This document shows, in pieces, positions 16,900 through 26,001 of a stretch of DNA of 64,000 nucleotides (positions are counted from its first letter, which is position 1; each line of letters begins with the position of its first letter). The stretch is from positions 1 through 64,000 of the forward strand of contig JAKAGZ010000007.1 in the NCBI GenBank assembly GCA_021815365.1. The letters are read 5' to 3'. Origin of the DNA: Bacteroidota bacterium (GTDB lineage Bacteria; Bacteroidota; Ignavibacteria; Ignavibacteriales; Ignavibacteriaceae). The notes beneath the pieces were generated by a model. The model saw only the letters and a list, made by a program, of their open reading frames with translations. It was not told the DNA's origin and searched no databases. The translations under genes and the position numbers were made by a program.

Positions 16900-18219
16900 T
16901 TGTTACCTCAAAAAAATATAAAGCTGGCTAACGTAATTGAGTTTGTCTTACTGTTTTTATTTTTATCAGTTGATTTTAACTGCGGCTTTCACTCCAGGGA
17001 AAAAGTACAGATCAATTTCTGGACGATGGGCGCCGAAGCCGAGCATGTTCAAAAGCTGACAAAAGAATTTGAAGAATTAAATCCTAATATTTCCGTTAAA
17101 GTTCAGGCGATACCGTGGACTGCTGCACACGAAAAGCTGATAACTGCCTATGCAAGCGGCACTACTCCCGATATTGTGCAGATGGGAAACACCTGGATAC
17201 CTGAATTTGTTGCCCTGAATTCCCTGGAAAAGTTAAACAGTTATGTCAAAGATTCAAAAGTTATAAGCGATACAAATTATTTTAACGGTATCTGGAAATC
17301 TAATTTCATCGGTGATGATCTGTATGGAGTTCCATGGTATGTAGACACCCGGGTTCTTTTTTACAGAACTGACATTTTGAAAAGAGCAGGTTATTCATCA
17401 CCTCCAAAAACCTGGGAGGAATTATATGATGTTTGTAAGCGTATAAAAAAATTAAATAACAATAAAGCAAAGTACTCAATATTTATTCCTACTAATGAGT
17501 GGGCACCGTTCATAATTTTGGGACTACAGTCGGGCGCTAAGCTATTGAAGGATAATAATTCGATGGGTGATTTCAGCAACCCTGATTATAAAACTGCTTT
17601 TAAATTCTTAATAAAATTTTTTAAGGAAAACCTTGCGCCGGTTGATATAACAGAAGTTTCAAACCTTTATCAGGCATTTTCTTCGGGCTTCTTTGCTATG
17701 TATATCACTGGCCCGTGGAATGTTGAAGAATTTAAAAGGAGATTACCGGATTCACTTCGCTATTCCTGGATGACTGCCCCTTTACCAGCTTTAGACGGAC
17801 ATCATTACCCTGGGTTATCTTTAGCTGGCGGATCAAGTTTATCTATCTTCAAAACATCTGAACATAAAAAGGAAGACTGGAAACTTGTAGAATATTTATC
17901 AAGGAGAGAAAGTCAGATCGAGTTTTATCATCTCTCAACTGATCTGCCCGCAGTTATGAGCGCGTGGGAAGATCCGGCTTTGAAAAGGGATAAATACTTA
18001 ACTGCCTTTTACGAACAACTGCAAAATGTTATTCCTATGCCTCAGGTTCCAGAATGGGAACAGATAGTCAGCTCAAAAGTTCAGCAGTATGCAGAGTATG
18101 CAGCAAGGGGAAAAGAAACGCCGGATGAAGCGTTAAGGCTGTTAGATAAAGATGTGAATAAAATACTTGAAAAAAGAAGATGGATGTTAAGTAACGGGAC
18201 TAAGAAAAATTCAAAATAA
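16900..18219 (+). CDS. ABC transporter sugar-binding protein (family 1 extracellular solute-binding)
   Basis: This is the ligand-binding component of the importer encoded by the next two genes. The 439-residue protein has one N-terminal hydrophobic segment ending in FNCG, consistent with a lipoprotein signal that departs from the usual lipobox. A periplasmic-binding fold follows, with VQINFWTMGAEAEHVQKLTK, TPDIVQMGNTW, GVPWYVDTRVLFYRTDILK, FAMYITGPWNVEEFK and LAGGSSLSIF. TTG is used as start and no strong ribosome-binding site is visible, so the exact start is uncertain. Linkage to GH94 suggests beta-glucan oligosaccharides as ligand. Confidence 0.88.
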   Translation: MLPQKNIKLANVIEFVLLFLFLSVDFNCGFHSREKVQINFWTMGAEAEHVQKLTKEFEELNPNISVKVQAIPWTAAHEKLITAYASGTTPDIVQMGNTWIPEFVALNSLEKLNSYVKDSKVISDTNYFNGIWKSNFIGDDLYGVPWYVDTRVLFYRTDILKRAGYSSPPKTWEELYDVCKRIKKLNNNKAKYSIFIPTNEWAPFIILGLQSGAKLLKDNNSMGDFSNPDYKTAFKFLIKFFKENLAPVDITEVSNLYQAFSSGFFAMYITGPWNVEEFKRRLPDSLRYSWMTAPLPALDGHHYPGLSLAGGSSLSIFKTSEHKKEDWKLVEYLSRRESQIEFYHLSTDLPAVMSAWEDPALKRDKYLTAFYEQLQNVIPMPQVPEWEQIVSSKVQQYAEYAARGKETPDEALRLLDKDVNKILEKRRWMLSNGTKKNSK

Positions 18220-18222
18220 AAA

Positions 18223-19113
18223 ATGAGCAATAATAAGAGATTTAATATTTCTGCAGCATATTTTTTTCTGGCGCCTGCGCTTGTTACTATTTTTATATTC
18301 TTTTTAGTTCCGGTATTAGCCGCCTTCCTTATAAGCTTTACAGATTTTGATATTTATTCGCTGGGCAATTTTCAGTATGCAAGGTTTGTGGGATTAAGAA
18401 ATTACATCCAGATTTTCAACGACCCTTTGTTCTGGACGTCGCTTAAAAATACTTTTTACTTTGTTTGTGTCGGCGGACCTTTGTCGATTGCTGTTTCTTT
18501 GGGGGCTGCCATGCTGGTGAATTCAAAGCTTGTGAAGTTCAGCGGATTTTTCAGGCTTGTGTATTTTATTCCGGTTGTTACATCGCTGGTTGCAGTATCT
18601 ATTGTATGGCGCTTTATTTATCATCCACATTTCGGTATGCTGAATTATTTTTTAAGATTAATAGGAATTGGCGGTGTCGATTGGCTTGGCGATCCGCACT
18701 GGGCAATGCCCGCCATAATATTAATGGCGGTATGGAAGAACTTCGGTTATAATATGATAATATTCATCGCAGGTCTTCAGAACATACCGGAAGATCTGTA
18801 CGAAGCAGCCAGCATCGAAGGCGCATCAGGCTGGCATCAATTTAAAAGCATCACGCTGCCTATGCTGGCTCCGACAACACTTTTTGTCGCAATCATCACA
18901 ATCATCGGGTATTTTCAGTTATTTGCAGAACCTTATATAATGACACAGGGTGGACCTTTGAACAGTACGCTAAGCATTGTGCTGTATATGTACCAGGAAG
19001 GTTTCCGCTGGTGGAATATGGGTTACTCTGCGGCACTGGCATTTATTCTATTCTTTATTATTCTGGTTGTTAGTCTGATTCAATTAAAAATAAAGAGAGA
19101 ATCGGAAGTATGA
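18223..19113 (+). CDS. sugar ABC transporter permease (MalF/UgpA type)
   Basis: This inner-membrane permease has 296 residues and about six membrane helices. The first helix reads AAYFFLAPALVTIFIFFLV. The EAA motif that docks the ATPase is YEAASIEGASGWHQFKSITL, followed by PMLAPTTLF. The gene starts 3 bases after the binding protein and overlaps the second permease by 4 bases (ATGA), so the three are one translational unit. No ATPase gene follows; the MsmX-like protein at 5741-6847 is the probable partner. Confidence 0.93.
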   Translation: MSNNKRFNISAAYFFLAPALVTIFIFFLVPVLAAFLISFTDFDIYSLGNFQYARFVGLRNYIQIFNDPLFWTSLKNTFYFVCVGGPLSIAVSLGAAMLVNSKLVKFSGFFRLVYFIPVVTSLVAVSIVWRFIYHPHFGMLNYFLRLIGIGGVDWLGDPHWAMPAIILMAVWKNFGYNMIIFIAGLQNIPEDLYEAASIEGASGWHQFKSITLPMLAPTTLFVAIITIIGYFQLFAEPYIMTQGGPLNSTLSIVLYMYQEGFRWWNMGYSAALAFILFFIILVVSLIQLKIKRESEV

Positions 19114-19919
19114 AAAAAATCATCGTATATATATTTCTAATCTTTATTACTATTTTATGTCTGGCTCCGTTTTTCTGGATGGTTTCAGCTTCATTAATGG
19201 TCTCTGGGCAAGCAAATACTTTTCCGCCAAGATTTTTTCCTGATAAAATAACGTTTGCTCAATATCAGAATTTATTTTCAAGACTAAACGTTATGAACTA
19301 TTTTCTTAATAGTTTAATTGTTTCGTTCAGCATCACAGTTCTTTCACTATTTGTCAATTCGATGGCAGGATTTGCATTTGCCAAGTACAGGTTTACCGGT
19401 AAGAAAAAGCTTTTCAAATTGCTGCTGAGCTTTATGATAATTCCCTCGCAGGTAACGATGCTTCCGTTGTTCCTGATGCTGAAATATATGGGATTAATAA
19501 ACACATACCTTGCTGTGATTATACCTGGAATTGCCAGTATATCCGGCATATTCCTTATCAGGCAATACCTGCTTGCAGTACCTGACAGCCTTATTGAGGC
19601 AGCTAAAATAGATGGCGCTTCGGATTTTCAAATTTATTATTCAATTATACTTCCCTTGGCAAAACCGATACTTATAACTTTGGCTATCTTTACTTTTATG
19701 ACGGCGTGGAATGATTTCCTTTGGCCACTTATTGCAATGACAAGCGATTCAATGTATACACTGCCTGTAGCGCTTGCAAACCTGATGGGCGAACACAGCC
19801 TGGATACAGAGCTTATGATGGCAGGATCTGTCTTTACAATTTTACCCGTTCTGTTATTCTTTCTTCTTTTGCAGAAATATTATATAAAAGGAATAATGAT
19901 GGGGGCAATAAAAGAATAA
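19110..19919 (+). CDS. sugar ABC transporter permease (MalG/UgpE type)
   Basis: This is the second half of the permease pair, 269 residues with six helices. It has FFWMVSASLM near the N-terminus, the NSMAGFAFAKYRFTGKK segment, and the EAA loop IEAAKIDGASDFQIYYSIIL followed by PLAKP. The C-terminal KYYIKGIMMGAIKE is the usual ending of this family. It is the last gene of the operon that begins with GH94; a hairpin with a T-run follows within 10 bases. Confidence 0.93.
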   Translation: MKKIIVYIFLIFITILCLAPFFWMVSASLMVSGQANTFPPRFFPDKITFAQYQNLFSRLNVMNYFLNSLIVSFSITVLSLFVNSMAGFAFAKYRFTGKKKLFKLLLSFMIIPSQVTMLPLFLMLKYMGLINTYLAVIIPGIASISGIFLIRQYLLAVPDSLIEAAKIDGASDFQIYYSIILPLAKPILITLAIFTFMTAWNDFLWPLIAMTSDSMYTLPVALANLMGEHSLDTELMMAGSVFTILPVLLFFLLLQKYYIKGIMMGAIKE

Positions 19920-19928
19920 AAAACTGCA

Positions 19929-19961
19929 GACACGTCTAAGTTTCTTGTGTCCATTTTTTTT
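19929..19961 (+). terminator. intrinsic terminator after the ABC permease operon
   Basis: A short stem, gacac at 19929-19933 against gtgtc about 13 bases on, is followed by attttttttt. A second hairpin, tgccctaat / attagggca at 19961-19982, lies directly before the lacI promoter and has no T-run of its own. Confidence 0.55.
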
Positions 19962-19983
19962 GCCCTAATTTTTATTAGGGCAC

Positions 19984-20032
19984 TTGACAAATTCAAATTC
20001 ATTTTGTAGGTTATAATGTAAACGTTTACATT
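19984..20032 (+). promoter_or_regulatory. promoter and LacI-family operator O2 upstream of lacI
   Basis: TTG at 19984-19986, 20 bases, and TAGGTTAT at 20007-20014 form a promoter of the same design as at 10252. The perfect 18-bp palindrome aatgtaaacgtttacatt follows at 20015-20032. It lies 132 bases before the lacI start, so the regulator probably represses its own transcription. Confidence 0.75.
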
Positions 20033-20117
20033 TTCATTGTCTCTAAATTCATCGTTCTGTATATCAAAATTAAATTGTTTGAAAAATAAAATATAGATAT
20101 CCAAAAATTTTAAGTTT

Positions 20118-20137
20118 AAATGTAAACGTTTACATTT
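20118..20137 (+). promoter_or_regulatory. LacI-family operator O3 close to lacI start
   Basis: A perfect 20-bp palindrome, the same core as O1 and O2 with one further matching pair, lies 26 bases before the lacI ATG. TAAGTTTA at 20111-20118 could be a second -7 element but has no clear TTG partner. O2 and O3 centres are 104 bases apart, close to ten helical turns, which would allow looping by a tetrameric or paired repressor. Confidence 0.75.
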
Positions 20138-20163
20138 TTAAAATTTTAGTTTTTCAAGGACCT

Positions 20164-21186
20164 ATGAAAAAAGTTGATATTAAAGAAGTTGCTAGAAAAG
20201 CTGGAGTTTCGATCGCAACAGTATCAAGGGCATTTAATGACAGTAGTAGGGTAAAAGCTCCGACTAAAGAAAAAATACAGAAGATCTCCAAAGAGTTGAA
20301 CTATATTCCTAATCCCATTGCAAGAAGCCTCTCAAAAAAATCTAGCGAAACTATCGGCGTTGTTTTGCCTGACCTGTTTGGAGAATTTTTTATGGATATT
20401 ATCCATGGAATAGACGAAGAGGCATATAAACATAACTGGTTTGTCATATTATCAAGCTCACACAGCAAAAGAAATATTCTTGAAACACTAGTTGAGTTTA
20501 TGGGGAGCGGGCGTGTTGATGGGGTAATATTAATGGCTCCGCAAATAGATGAAAGAATTAACGAAATCATTAAAAAAAGTAAGCGCCCGGTTGTTTTGAT
20601 AAATGCCGGCGATTCTGTTGATATAAACTGCGGTGCTAACTTTAAAATAAATAACTTCGAAGGCGCTTACAATATAACTGAGCATCTGATCAAAACACAT
20701 AATTATAAAAAAATTGGTTTTGTCAGCGGTCCCAAGGATAACTACGATGCTCTGGAAAGAGCGAAAGGGTACTATAAGGCGATGCATAAAAATGGATTGA
20801 CTGTTGATGAATCACTGGTAGTACCAGGAAATTTTTTACTTGAGAGCGGTTACGCAGGATTAAAAAAGTTATTGAACAATAAGATTGTACCCGATGCTGT
20901 TGTTATGGCAAACGATATGATGGCTGTAGGTGCTTATCAGGCTGCAAAAGAACTTGGTTACAAGATTCCTGATGACATTGCTGTTGTCGGTTTCGACGAT
21001 ATTTACTTAAGCCAGTTCCTTGCACCGAGGCTAACTACAGTACACGTTCCGATACAGGATTTGGGAAGAAAAGCAGTATTGCAACTGCTGGAGATAACGA
21101 TGAACAAAAAGAAAAACCATAAACCGTATATAGAAACTTTACCAACAAATTTAATAATCGGAGGATCATGCGGCTGCGGTCGCTAA
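20164..21186 (+). CDS. LacI-family transcriptional regulator
   Basis: The 340-residue protein begins with the LacI helix-turn-helix DIKEVARKAGVSIATVSRAF (4-23) and the hinge helix NPIARSLSKK. A periplasmic-binding-like effector domain follows, with IGVVLPDLFGEFFMDIIHGI, PDAVVMANDMMAVGAYQAAK and VAVVGFDDIYLSQFLAPRLT. An aagga sequence lies 5 bases before the ATG. Three near-identical palindromes (10282, 20015, 20118) are its probable binding sites, predicting autoregulation and control of the GH94 operon. The effector is unknown; a beta-1,2-gluco-oligosaccharide is a reasonable guess from context. Confidence 0.93.
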   Translation: MKKVDIKEVARKAGVSIATVSRAFNDSSRVKAPTKEKIQKISKELNYIPNPIARSLSKKSSETIGVVLPDLFGEFFMDIIHGIDEEAYKHNWFVILSSSHSKRNILETLVEFMGSGRVDGVILMAPQIDERINEIIKKSKRPVVLINAGDSVDINCGANFKINNFEGAYNITEHLIKTHNYKKIGFVSGPKDNYDALERAKGYYKAMHKNGLTVDESLVVPGNFLLESGYAGLKKLLNNKIVPDAVVMANDMMAVGAYQAAKELGYKIPDDIAVVGFDDIYLSQFLAPRLTTVHVPIQDLGRKAVLQLLEITMNKKKNHKPYIETLPTNLIIGGSCGCGR

Positions 21187-21252
21187 TGAAATTATTTTCC
21201 TTTACTGACTTAAATAATAAGTTCAATAATCACAAATCAATTTGGAGGTCTT

Positions 21253-23160
21253 ATGTACAAGAATATACGCTATGTTATTGCTGTATTATTTTTGTTTGCT
21301 GTATTTACAACAGTAACAAAGGCACAGCGTCCTGTAAGGCAAGACGCAGTCTGGGCACGGCACACCGATGAAACGATCAAGCTTGACGGTGTGTTAAATG
21401 AGGCATCGTGGGCAAAGGCAGATTCCATACAGATAGTGTATGGAAAGAGCTCAGGGTTACCAACAAGTGGATGGAATACAGACGGTTATTCAAATCCTGA
21501 CGGTTATTTCGATACTGTTAGAGCTACCGTAAAATTCTTATCCCAAAATAATCAACTATATATTGCATTTATAGTACCTGATTCTTCCATCGGCGGTCAC
21601 GATTGGCCTGGTCCTGCCTGGTGGGATGGTGTTTTGATGAATGTAAAAGATGTTAGAACAATTCCTGTTGGACGTAAAGAAATTTTTCCTTGTTTTTTGT
21701 TCACAGATACTTCATCTAGTTATACCGGCGGCAGAGGAAAAGGTGCCGGACCAAGATATGGTTATATGGGTCCATATCAAGATCAGTTAACCGATTCAGC
21801 GATTAAAGCTATGGGCTGGAATATGGGCTATACTGTAAAAGGAACTTCTAATGACGATACCACTCCGGATACAAGCTATATATTTGAAATGCAGATTAAT
21901 CTTGATTCGTTAGGTTACAATACGACACAAATTAATGGCGATATTGTAGGAACAAATATACAAATTGTGGATGTAGATTGGTACTGGAAGGGCGATCCTG
22001 CAAAACGAGCTGTTGGAAAAGCCTGGTGGCAGCATCCCTGGAGCGATCAGGGTGAGAATGCAGCAAGAGTGTACATTCGCCCGGATGTTACCGTAAACTC
22101 CGGTGCTGCGCCGGAAATATCTCCTGATGTAATTGTTCCTAACGGCAAGAATGAAACTGACCCGGTGATTGATGGTAACCTGAGTGATGCAGTCTGGAAA
22201 GGGGCTTATACGTTTAAGGTAATATATGGTGACACAAACAATGTAAGAAGCTATCCAGGACTTGGAGGAAAAATGAGCGCCTGGTATGAGGCTGCTAAAG
22301 ATCCAAAACCTCAAGTGCTGGACCCTGCAAACGCAACAATCAGAATGTTCTTTAAAGGTAACTTTTTGTACTTATCCGCCGACGTTTCTGACCAGTTGAT
22401 CCAAAGCGATGCATCTGATCAGGATAAAAAAGACGGAGTCCGTTTTGTTCTTGGGTTAAGAGATTCAGTCAATAGCGACCACGTAATGCAATTTCTTAAT
22501 CTATTAGCCGATTTCGATTCGTCAGGAAATCCAAAAGCTGATGAAGACCTTGATACCCTGGTAAAACAAGGGAAAGCTACTTTGGGAATGAAGCGTCAGG
22601 GAACAGTTAATAATAAGTCTGACATTGATACTGGTTATACCGTAGAATTAAAAATCGATCTTACTTCACTTGGCTACCCTTCAGGTCTCGGAGATCGCCT
22701 ATTGTTTGGTGGTGTTGATGTTCTGGATGCTGATTCATTCGACGATCCTGCAAAAAATTACGGCTCAAGGACCTGGTTCTTTAAAGAAAACAAGAATGCG
22801 GGACCAACTGCATGGATGTATATGGACCCGAATATATTGGTTGGTATTGACGGGAGACCAAGTACTCAAATTCCACAAACCCTGGTTTTGTATGGAAATT
22901 ATCCCAATCCATTCAATCCTTCAACTACGATAAGCTATGCAACACCTAACTCAGGCGAAGTAAATTTGCTGGTTTATAATGTGCTTGGTCAATTGGTTTC
23001 GAAGGTAAATTTATATCATCAAACTTCAGGTAACCATGTATACAGCTTTAATGCAGGTTCGCTTGCTTCGGGCGTGTATTTCTATAGGATAACCATGAAG
23101 AGTGATAATCAGGGACAGCCAATTCTTAGTAAGGCTGGTAAGATGATATTATTGAAATAA
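21253..23160 (+). CDS. secreted protein with two CBM9/DOMON-like domains and T9SS sorting domain
   Basis: The 635-residue protein has a signal peptide (about 1-24). Two copies of a CBM9-like sugar-binding module follow (about 30-280 and 295-530), each opening with the family pattern IKLDGVLNEASWAKA or VIDGNLSDAVWKGA. Residues about 540-635 are a T9SS type A domain starting NYPNPFNPSTTISY. No catalytic domain is recognisable, so it is likely a surface glycan-binding protein, in the position a SusD/SusE-like binder would occupy. A strong ggaggt ribosome-binding site lies 6 bases before the ATG. The gap from lacI is 66 bases without a clear terminator. Confidence 0.85.
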   Translation: MYKNIRYVIAVLFLFAVFTTVTKAQRPVRQDAVWARHTDETIKLDGVLNEASWAKADSIQIVYGKSSGLPTSGWNTDGYSNPDGYFDTVRATVKFLSQNNQLYIAFIVPDSSIGGHDWPGPAWWDGVLMNVKDVRTIPVGRKEIFPCFLFTDTSSSYTGGRGKGAGPRYGYMGPYQDQLTDSAIKAMGWNMGYTVKGTSNDDTTPDTSYIFEMQINLDSLGYNTTQINGDIVGTNIQIVDVDWYWKGDPAKRAVGKAWWQHPWSDQGENAARVYIRPDVTVNSGAAPEISPDVIVPNGKNETDPVIDGNLSDAVWKGAYTFKVIYGDTNNVRSYPGLGGKMSAWYEAAKDPKPQVLDPANATIRMFFKGNFLYLSADVSDQLIQSDASDQDKKDGVRFVLGLRDSVNSDHVMQFLNLLADFDSSGNPKADEDLDTLVKQGKATLGMKRQGTVNNKSDIDTGYTVELKIDLTSLGYPSGLGDRLLFGGVDVLDADSFDDPAKNYGSRTWFFKENKNAGPTAWMYMDPNILVGIDGRPSTQIPQTLVLYGNYPNPFNPSTTISYATPNSGEVNLLVYNVLGQLVSKVNLYHQTSGNHVYSFNAGSLASGVYFYRITMKSDNQGQPILSKAGKMILLK

Positions 23161-23181
23161 TTTTTCACAGAGATATGTAAC

Positions 23182-23214
23182 AAGTGCGACTCACCTCTGA
23201 GGTGAGTCGCACTT
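23182..23214. terminator. strong hairpin between CBM9-like protein and TonB receptor genes
   Basis: aagtgcgactcacct (23182-23196) and its exact complement (23200-23214) form a 15-bp stem with a 3-base loop. No T-run follows. A weaker stem (agcggg / ccgct, 23231-23257) comes next. This could be a terminator-like or attenuating structure, or one of the hairpin repeats seen in other gaps of this window. Confidence 0.5.
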
Positions 23215-23288
23215 TAGTATGAATAATTTTAGCGGGTTTAATTTTTATTAATCCGCTAACTTAATAACAAAGATTTCAATATAAATTT

Positions 23289-25949
23289 ATGAGATTAAAT
23301 TTTTACAAATGTATCTGTGTCCAGAGAATATTTTTGACGATAGTTTTCTTCTTGCTAATGTTTGGTGAAATAACTTATGGGCAGACTACAGGTAAACTTA
23401 AAGGCAGAGTAACCGATTCAAAAGGAGAGCCATTAATCGGTACTAATGTTATTGTACAAGGAACAAAGATAGGGGCAACAACTGATATTGAAGGTTATTA
23501 TACTATTCTTAACCTTAGAGCAGGTACTTATTCGGTCGAGTACCGGTATATAGGCTATCAATCTAAAATAATAAAGAACATTGAAATCACTCCTGATCAG
23601 ACCACAGAAATAAATGTTGAGCTAAACCTGCAGACAGTAGAAAGCAGGACTGTTACTGTCACAGCAAGAAGACCTATTATTGAATTTAACCAGACAAGTT
23701 CCGTCTCATCTATTAGTAATAAGGAAATTAAAAATCTTCCCGTACAAAGTTTAAATGATGTAGTAAACCTTCAGGCGGGAGTAGTTGATGGACATTTCAG
23801 AGGCGGCAGGATTGGTGAAGTCCAATACCAGGTAGATGGCGTTACTGTAAACAATCCTTATAATAATTTATCTACTCTTCAGCTTGACAAGTCTGTCTTG
23901 CAGGAAGTCCAGGTTATCAGCGGAACTTTTGATGCCAAGTATGGACAGGCTATGAGTGGAGTTGTCAATGCTGTTTTAAAAACAGGTTCTGAAGATTTTC
24001 ACTATTCGGGCGAAGTGTATATGGGAGATTATTATACTACAGATGTCAACAGGTACCCATACGTTAACAAGTACAGACCTTCTCAAATTCAGAATTACCA
24101 GCTAACTGTCAGCGGTCCTGCATACTTCAGTAACACAACTTTTTTACTTAGTGCAAGGAGATATTTGGATGACGGCTATCTGTTCGGCATCAGAAAATTT
24201 TTGCCAACAGATTCGAGCAATTTTGAAAAGAGAATTTTCATAGCTTCAGGTGATAATAAATTAGTTCCAATGCAAACTCATCATGAGTGGAGCGGACAGT
24301 TTAAGCTTTCTAACAGGTCAATATCCCAAATACAGCTTAGCTATGTGGCAGTATTAAACAGCTTTAACGAAACTTATTATAATAACAGTTTCCGGTTTCT
24401 GCCAGACGGCATCCCGACACAAAAAACTTTTTCTCTTACACAGGGCATTGATCTTACTCATACAGTTTCCGATAAAATGTTTTATAAACTGAATTTCAGG
24501 TACAACTATTTTGATTACAGTAATTACAAGTACCCTGATGTTTACGACCCGCGATACCTTACGGATGGAATTCCGCAAGGCGATGCAAACTACCAATATG
24601 GTGCTTTTGTTCAGGGAGTTGACTTAGGCAGGTTTATTCAAAAAACAAATGATGCTATTGCTAAACTTGATTTTAGCTGGCAGGCAAACAGAGAAAACCT
24701 GATTGAAGCTGGTTTGGAAGGCGAGGGTTCCAAAATTTCTTTCGGCAGCCCTGGTTTTCTTAAAGAAACAAATATTAATGGCGTTCAAACTCTTCAACCT
24801 CATAACAGCACAAAACCGGAGGACCCTAAAGTGGAAACTTATTATCCTCTGCAGGGTGTTGCATATATCCAGGACAGGATCGAACTAGGAGATCTTGTTA
24901 TCAGGGGAGGATTAAGACTTCAGGTGTTTGATGCAAATACGCACGTGCCCAGCGATCTTCAGAACCCTGCAAACACTATTAAGGGTGCACCAACATCACA
25001 TTTAAAACGAACTACCATTAAAGTAGCCCTGGCTCCAAGAATAGGGTTAAGTTTTCCTTTAACTTCCTCTGCTTCTATTTATTTTTCTTACGGGCATTTT
25101 TACCAGATGCCGGCTTTGGGAGATTTATATAATAATTCAAATTATCTTGTTCTCGACAAACTGCAGGCGGGGGGGATTAGTTACGGCGTGCTGGGTAATC
25201 CCGATCTTAAACCACAGTTTACTGTTCAATACGAGGTAGGATTGAAACAAGCTCTGAACGATAATTTAGGTGCGCAGCTTACATTTTTCAATAAAGATAT
25301 CCGGGACCTTCTTGGGACGGAATTTGTCAATACATATACTGCGGCAGAATATGCAAGATTAACAAATGTGGATTTCGGAAATGTATATGGAATTACCTTT
25401 TCATTAAAGCAGCGTGATCTTGGTCCGATTAGTGCAAGCCTGGATTATACACTGCAATTTGCAGACGGTAATTCCAGCGATCCGAGGGAAACTGCGAACC
25501 GGGCTGAAAGTGGAAAAGATCCGCGCCCGCGCAATATTCCCTTTAACTGGGATCAACGTCATACGCTTAATTTAACAGCAATTTATTTTATTGCAGACCA
25601 GGTTTCCATCAGTGCTATTGTGAAGTACGGCAGCGGACAGCCATATACACCGCAGATCGGACCCTCAAGCTTTACAGCGCAGCTTGAGACAAACTCTGGT
25701 CGGAAATCGAGCTTTGTTTTAGTAGACCTCCGCGCTGAAAAATTCTTTAAACTAGGAAATACCAGTTTTAGTTTATTTGCACGTGTATTTAATTTGTTTA
25801 ATGAGGATTTTGTAAATGGATTCGTTTTTGCTGGCACCGGAAGTCCTGATTACTCATTAACTCCATCTATTGATAGAGCACAATTAATTAACCCGGCGCG
25901 TTTCTATCAGCCGCGGCGAATAGAGATCGGAATGTCTTTTAATTATTAG
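23289..25949 (+). CDS. TonB-dependent receptor with carboxypeptidase-regulatory-like domain
   Basis: This is an outer-membrane active transporter. The 886-residue protein has a signal peptide (about 1-31, cleaving near TYGQ) and a carboxypeptidase-regulatory-like domain (about 33-115; GRVTDSKGEPLIGTNVIVQG). A plug follows (about 130-235, with GEVQYQVDGVTVNNPYNN and GTFDAKYGQAMSGVVNAVLK), and a 22-strand-type barrel to a C-terminal aromatic residue (GMSFNY). It resembles SusC but no SusD gene is adjacent; the next genes are a large secreted protein and a PorV-like barrel. From context it may import glucan oligosaccharides, powered by TonB-ExbBD encoded elsewhere. Confidence 0.9.
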   Translation: MRLNFYKCICVQRIFLTIVFFLLMFGEITYGQTTGKLKGRVTDSKGEPLIGTNVIVQGTKIGATTDIEGYYTILNLRAGTYSVEYRYIGYQSKIIKNIEITPDQTTEINVELNLQTVESRTVTVTARRPIIEFNQTSSVSSISNKEIKNLPVQSLNDVVNLQAGVVDGHFRGGRIGEVQYQVDGVTVNNPYNNLSTLQLDKSVLQEVQVISGTFDAKYGQAMSGVVNAVLKTGSEDFHYSGEVYMGDYYTTDVNRYPYVNKYRPSQIQNYQLTVSGPAYFSNTTFLLSARRYLDDGYLFGIRKFLPTDSSNFEKRIFIASGDNKLVPMQTHHEWSGQFKLSNRSISQIQLSYVAVLNSFNETYYNNSFRFLPDGIPTQKTFSLTQGIDLTHTVSDKMFYKLNFRYNYFDYSNYKYPDVYDPRYLTDGIPQGDANYQYGAFVQGVDLGRFIQKTNDAIAKLDFSWQANRENLIEAGLEGEGSKISFGSPGFLKETNINGVQTLQPHNSTKPEDPKVETYYPLQGVAYIQDRIELGDLVIRGGLRLQVFDANTHVPSDLQNPANTIKGAPTSHLKRTTIKVALAPRIGLSFPLTSSASIYFSYGHFYQMPALGDLYNNSNYLVLDKLQAGGISYGVLGNPDLKPQFTVQYEVGLKQALNDNLGAQLTFFNKDIRDLLGTEFVNTYTAAEYARLTNVDFGNVYGITFSLKQRDLGPISASLDYTLQFADGNSSDPRETANRAESGKDPRPRNIPFNWDQRHTLNLTAIYFIADQVSISAIVKYGSGQPYTPQIGPSSFTAQLETNSGRKSSFVLVDLRAEKFFKLGNTSFSLFARVFNLFNEDFVNGFVFAGTGSPDYSLTPSIDRAQLINPARFYQPRRIEIGMSFNY

Positions 25950-26001
25950 TATTCTGTATTGTCATAAAAATAAAACTATAACTTATAAACTCATAATTTG
26001 T

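Noticed and set aside
19961-19982. tgccctaat hairpin as the operon terminator
   Set aside because: The T-run lies before, not after, this stem; the gacac/gtgtc stem just upstream is the better candidate.
23182-23214. Short hairpins as CRISPR repeats
   Set aside because: The stems are unrelated to each other, irregularly spaced and have no spacers or cas genes.
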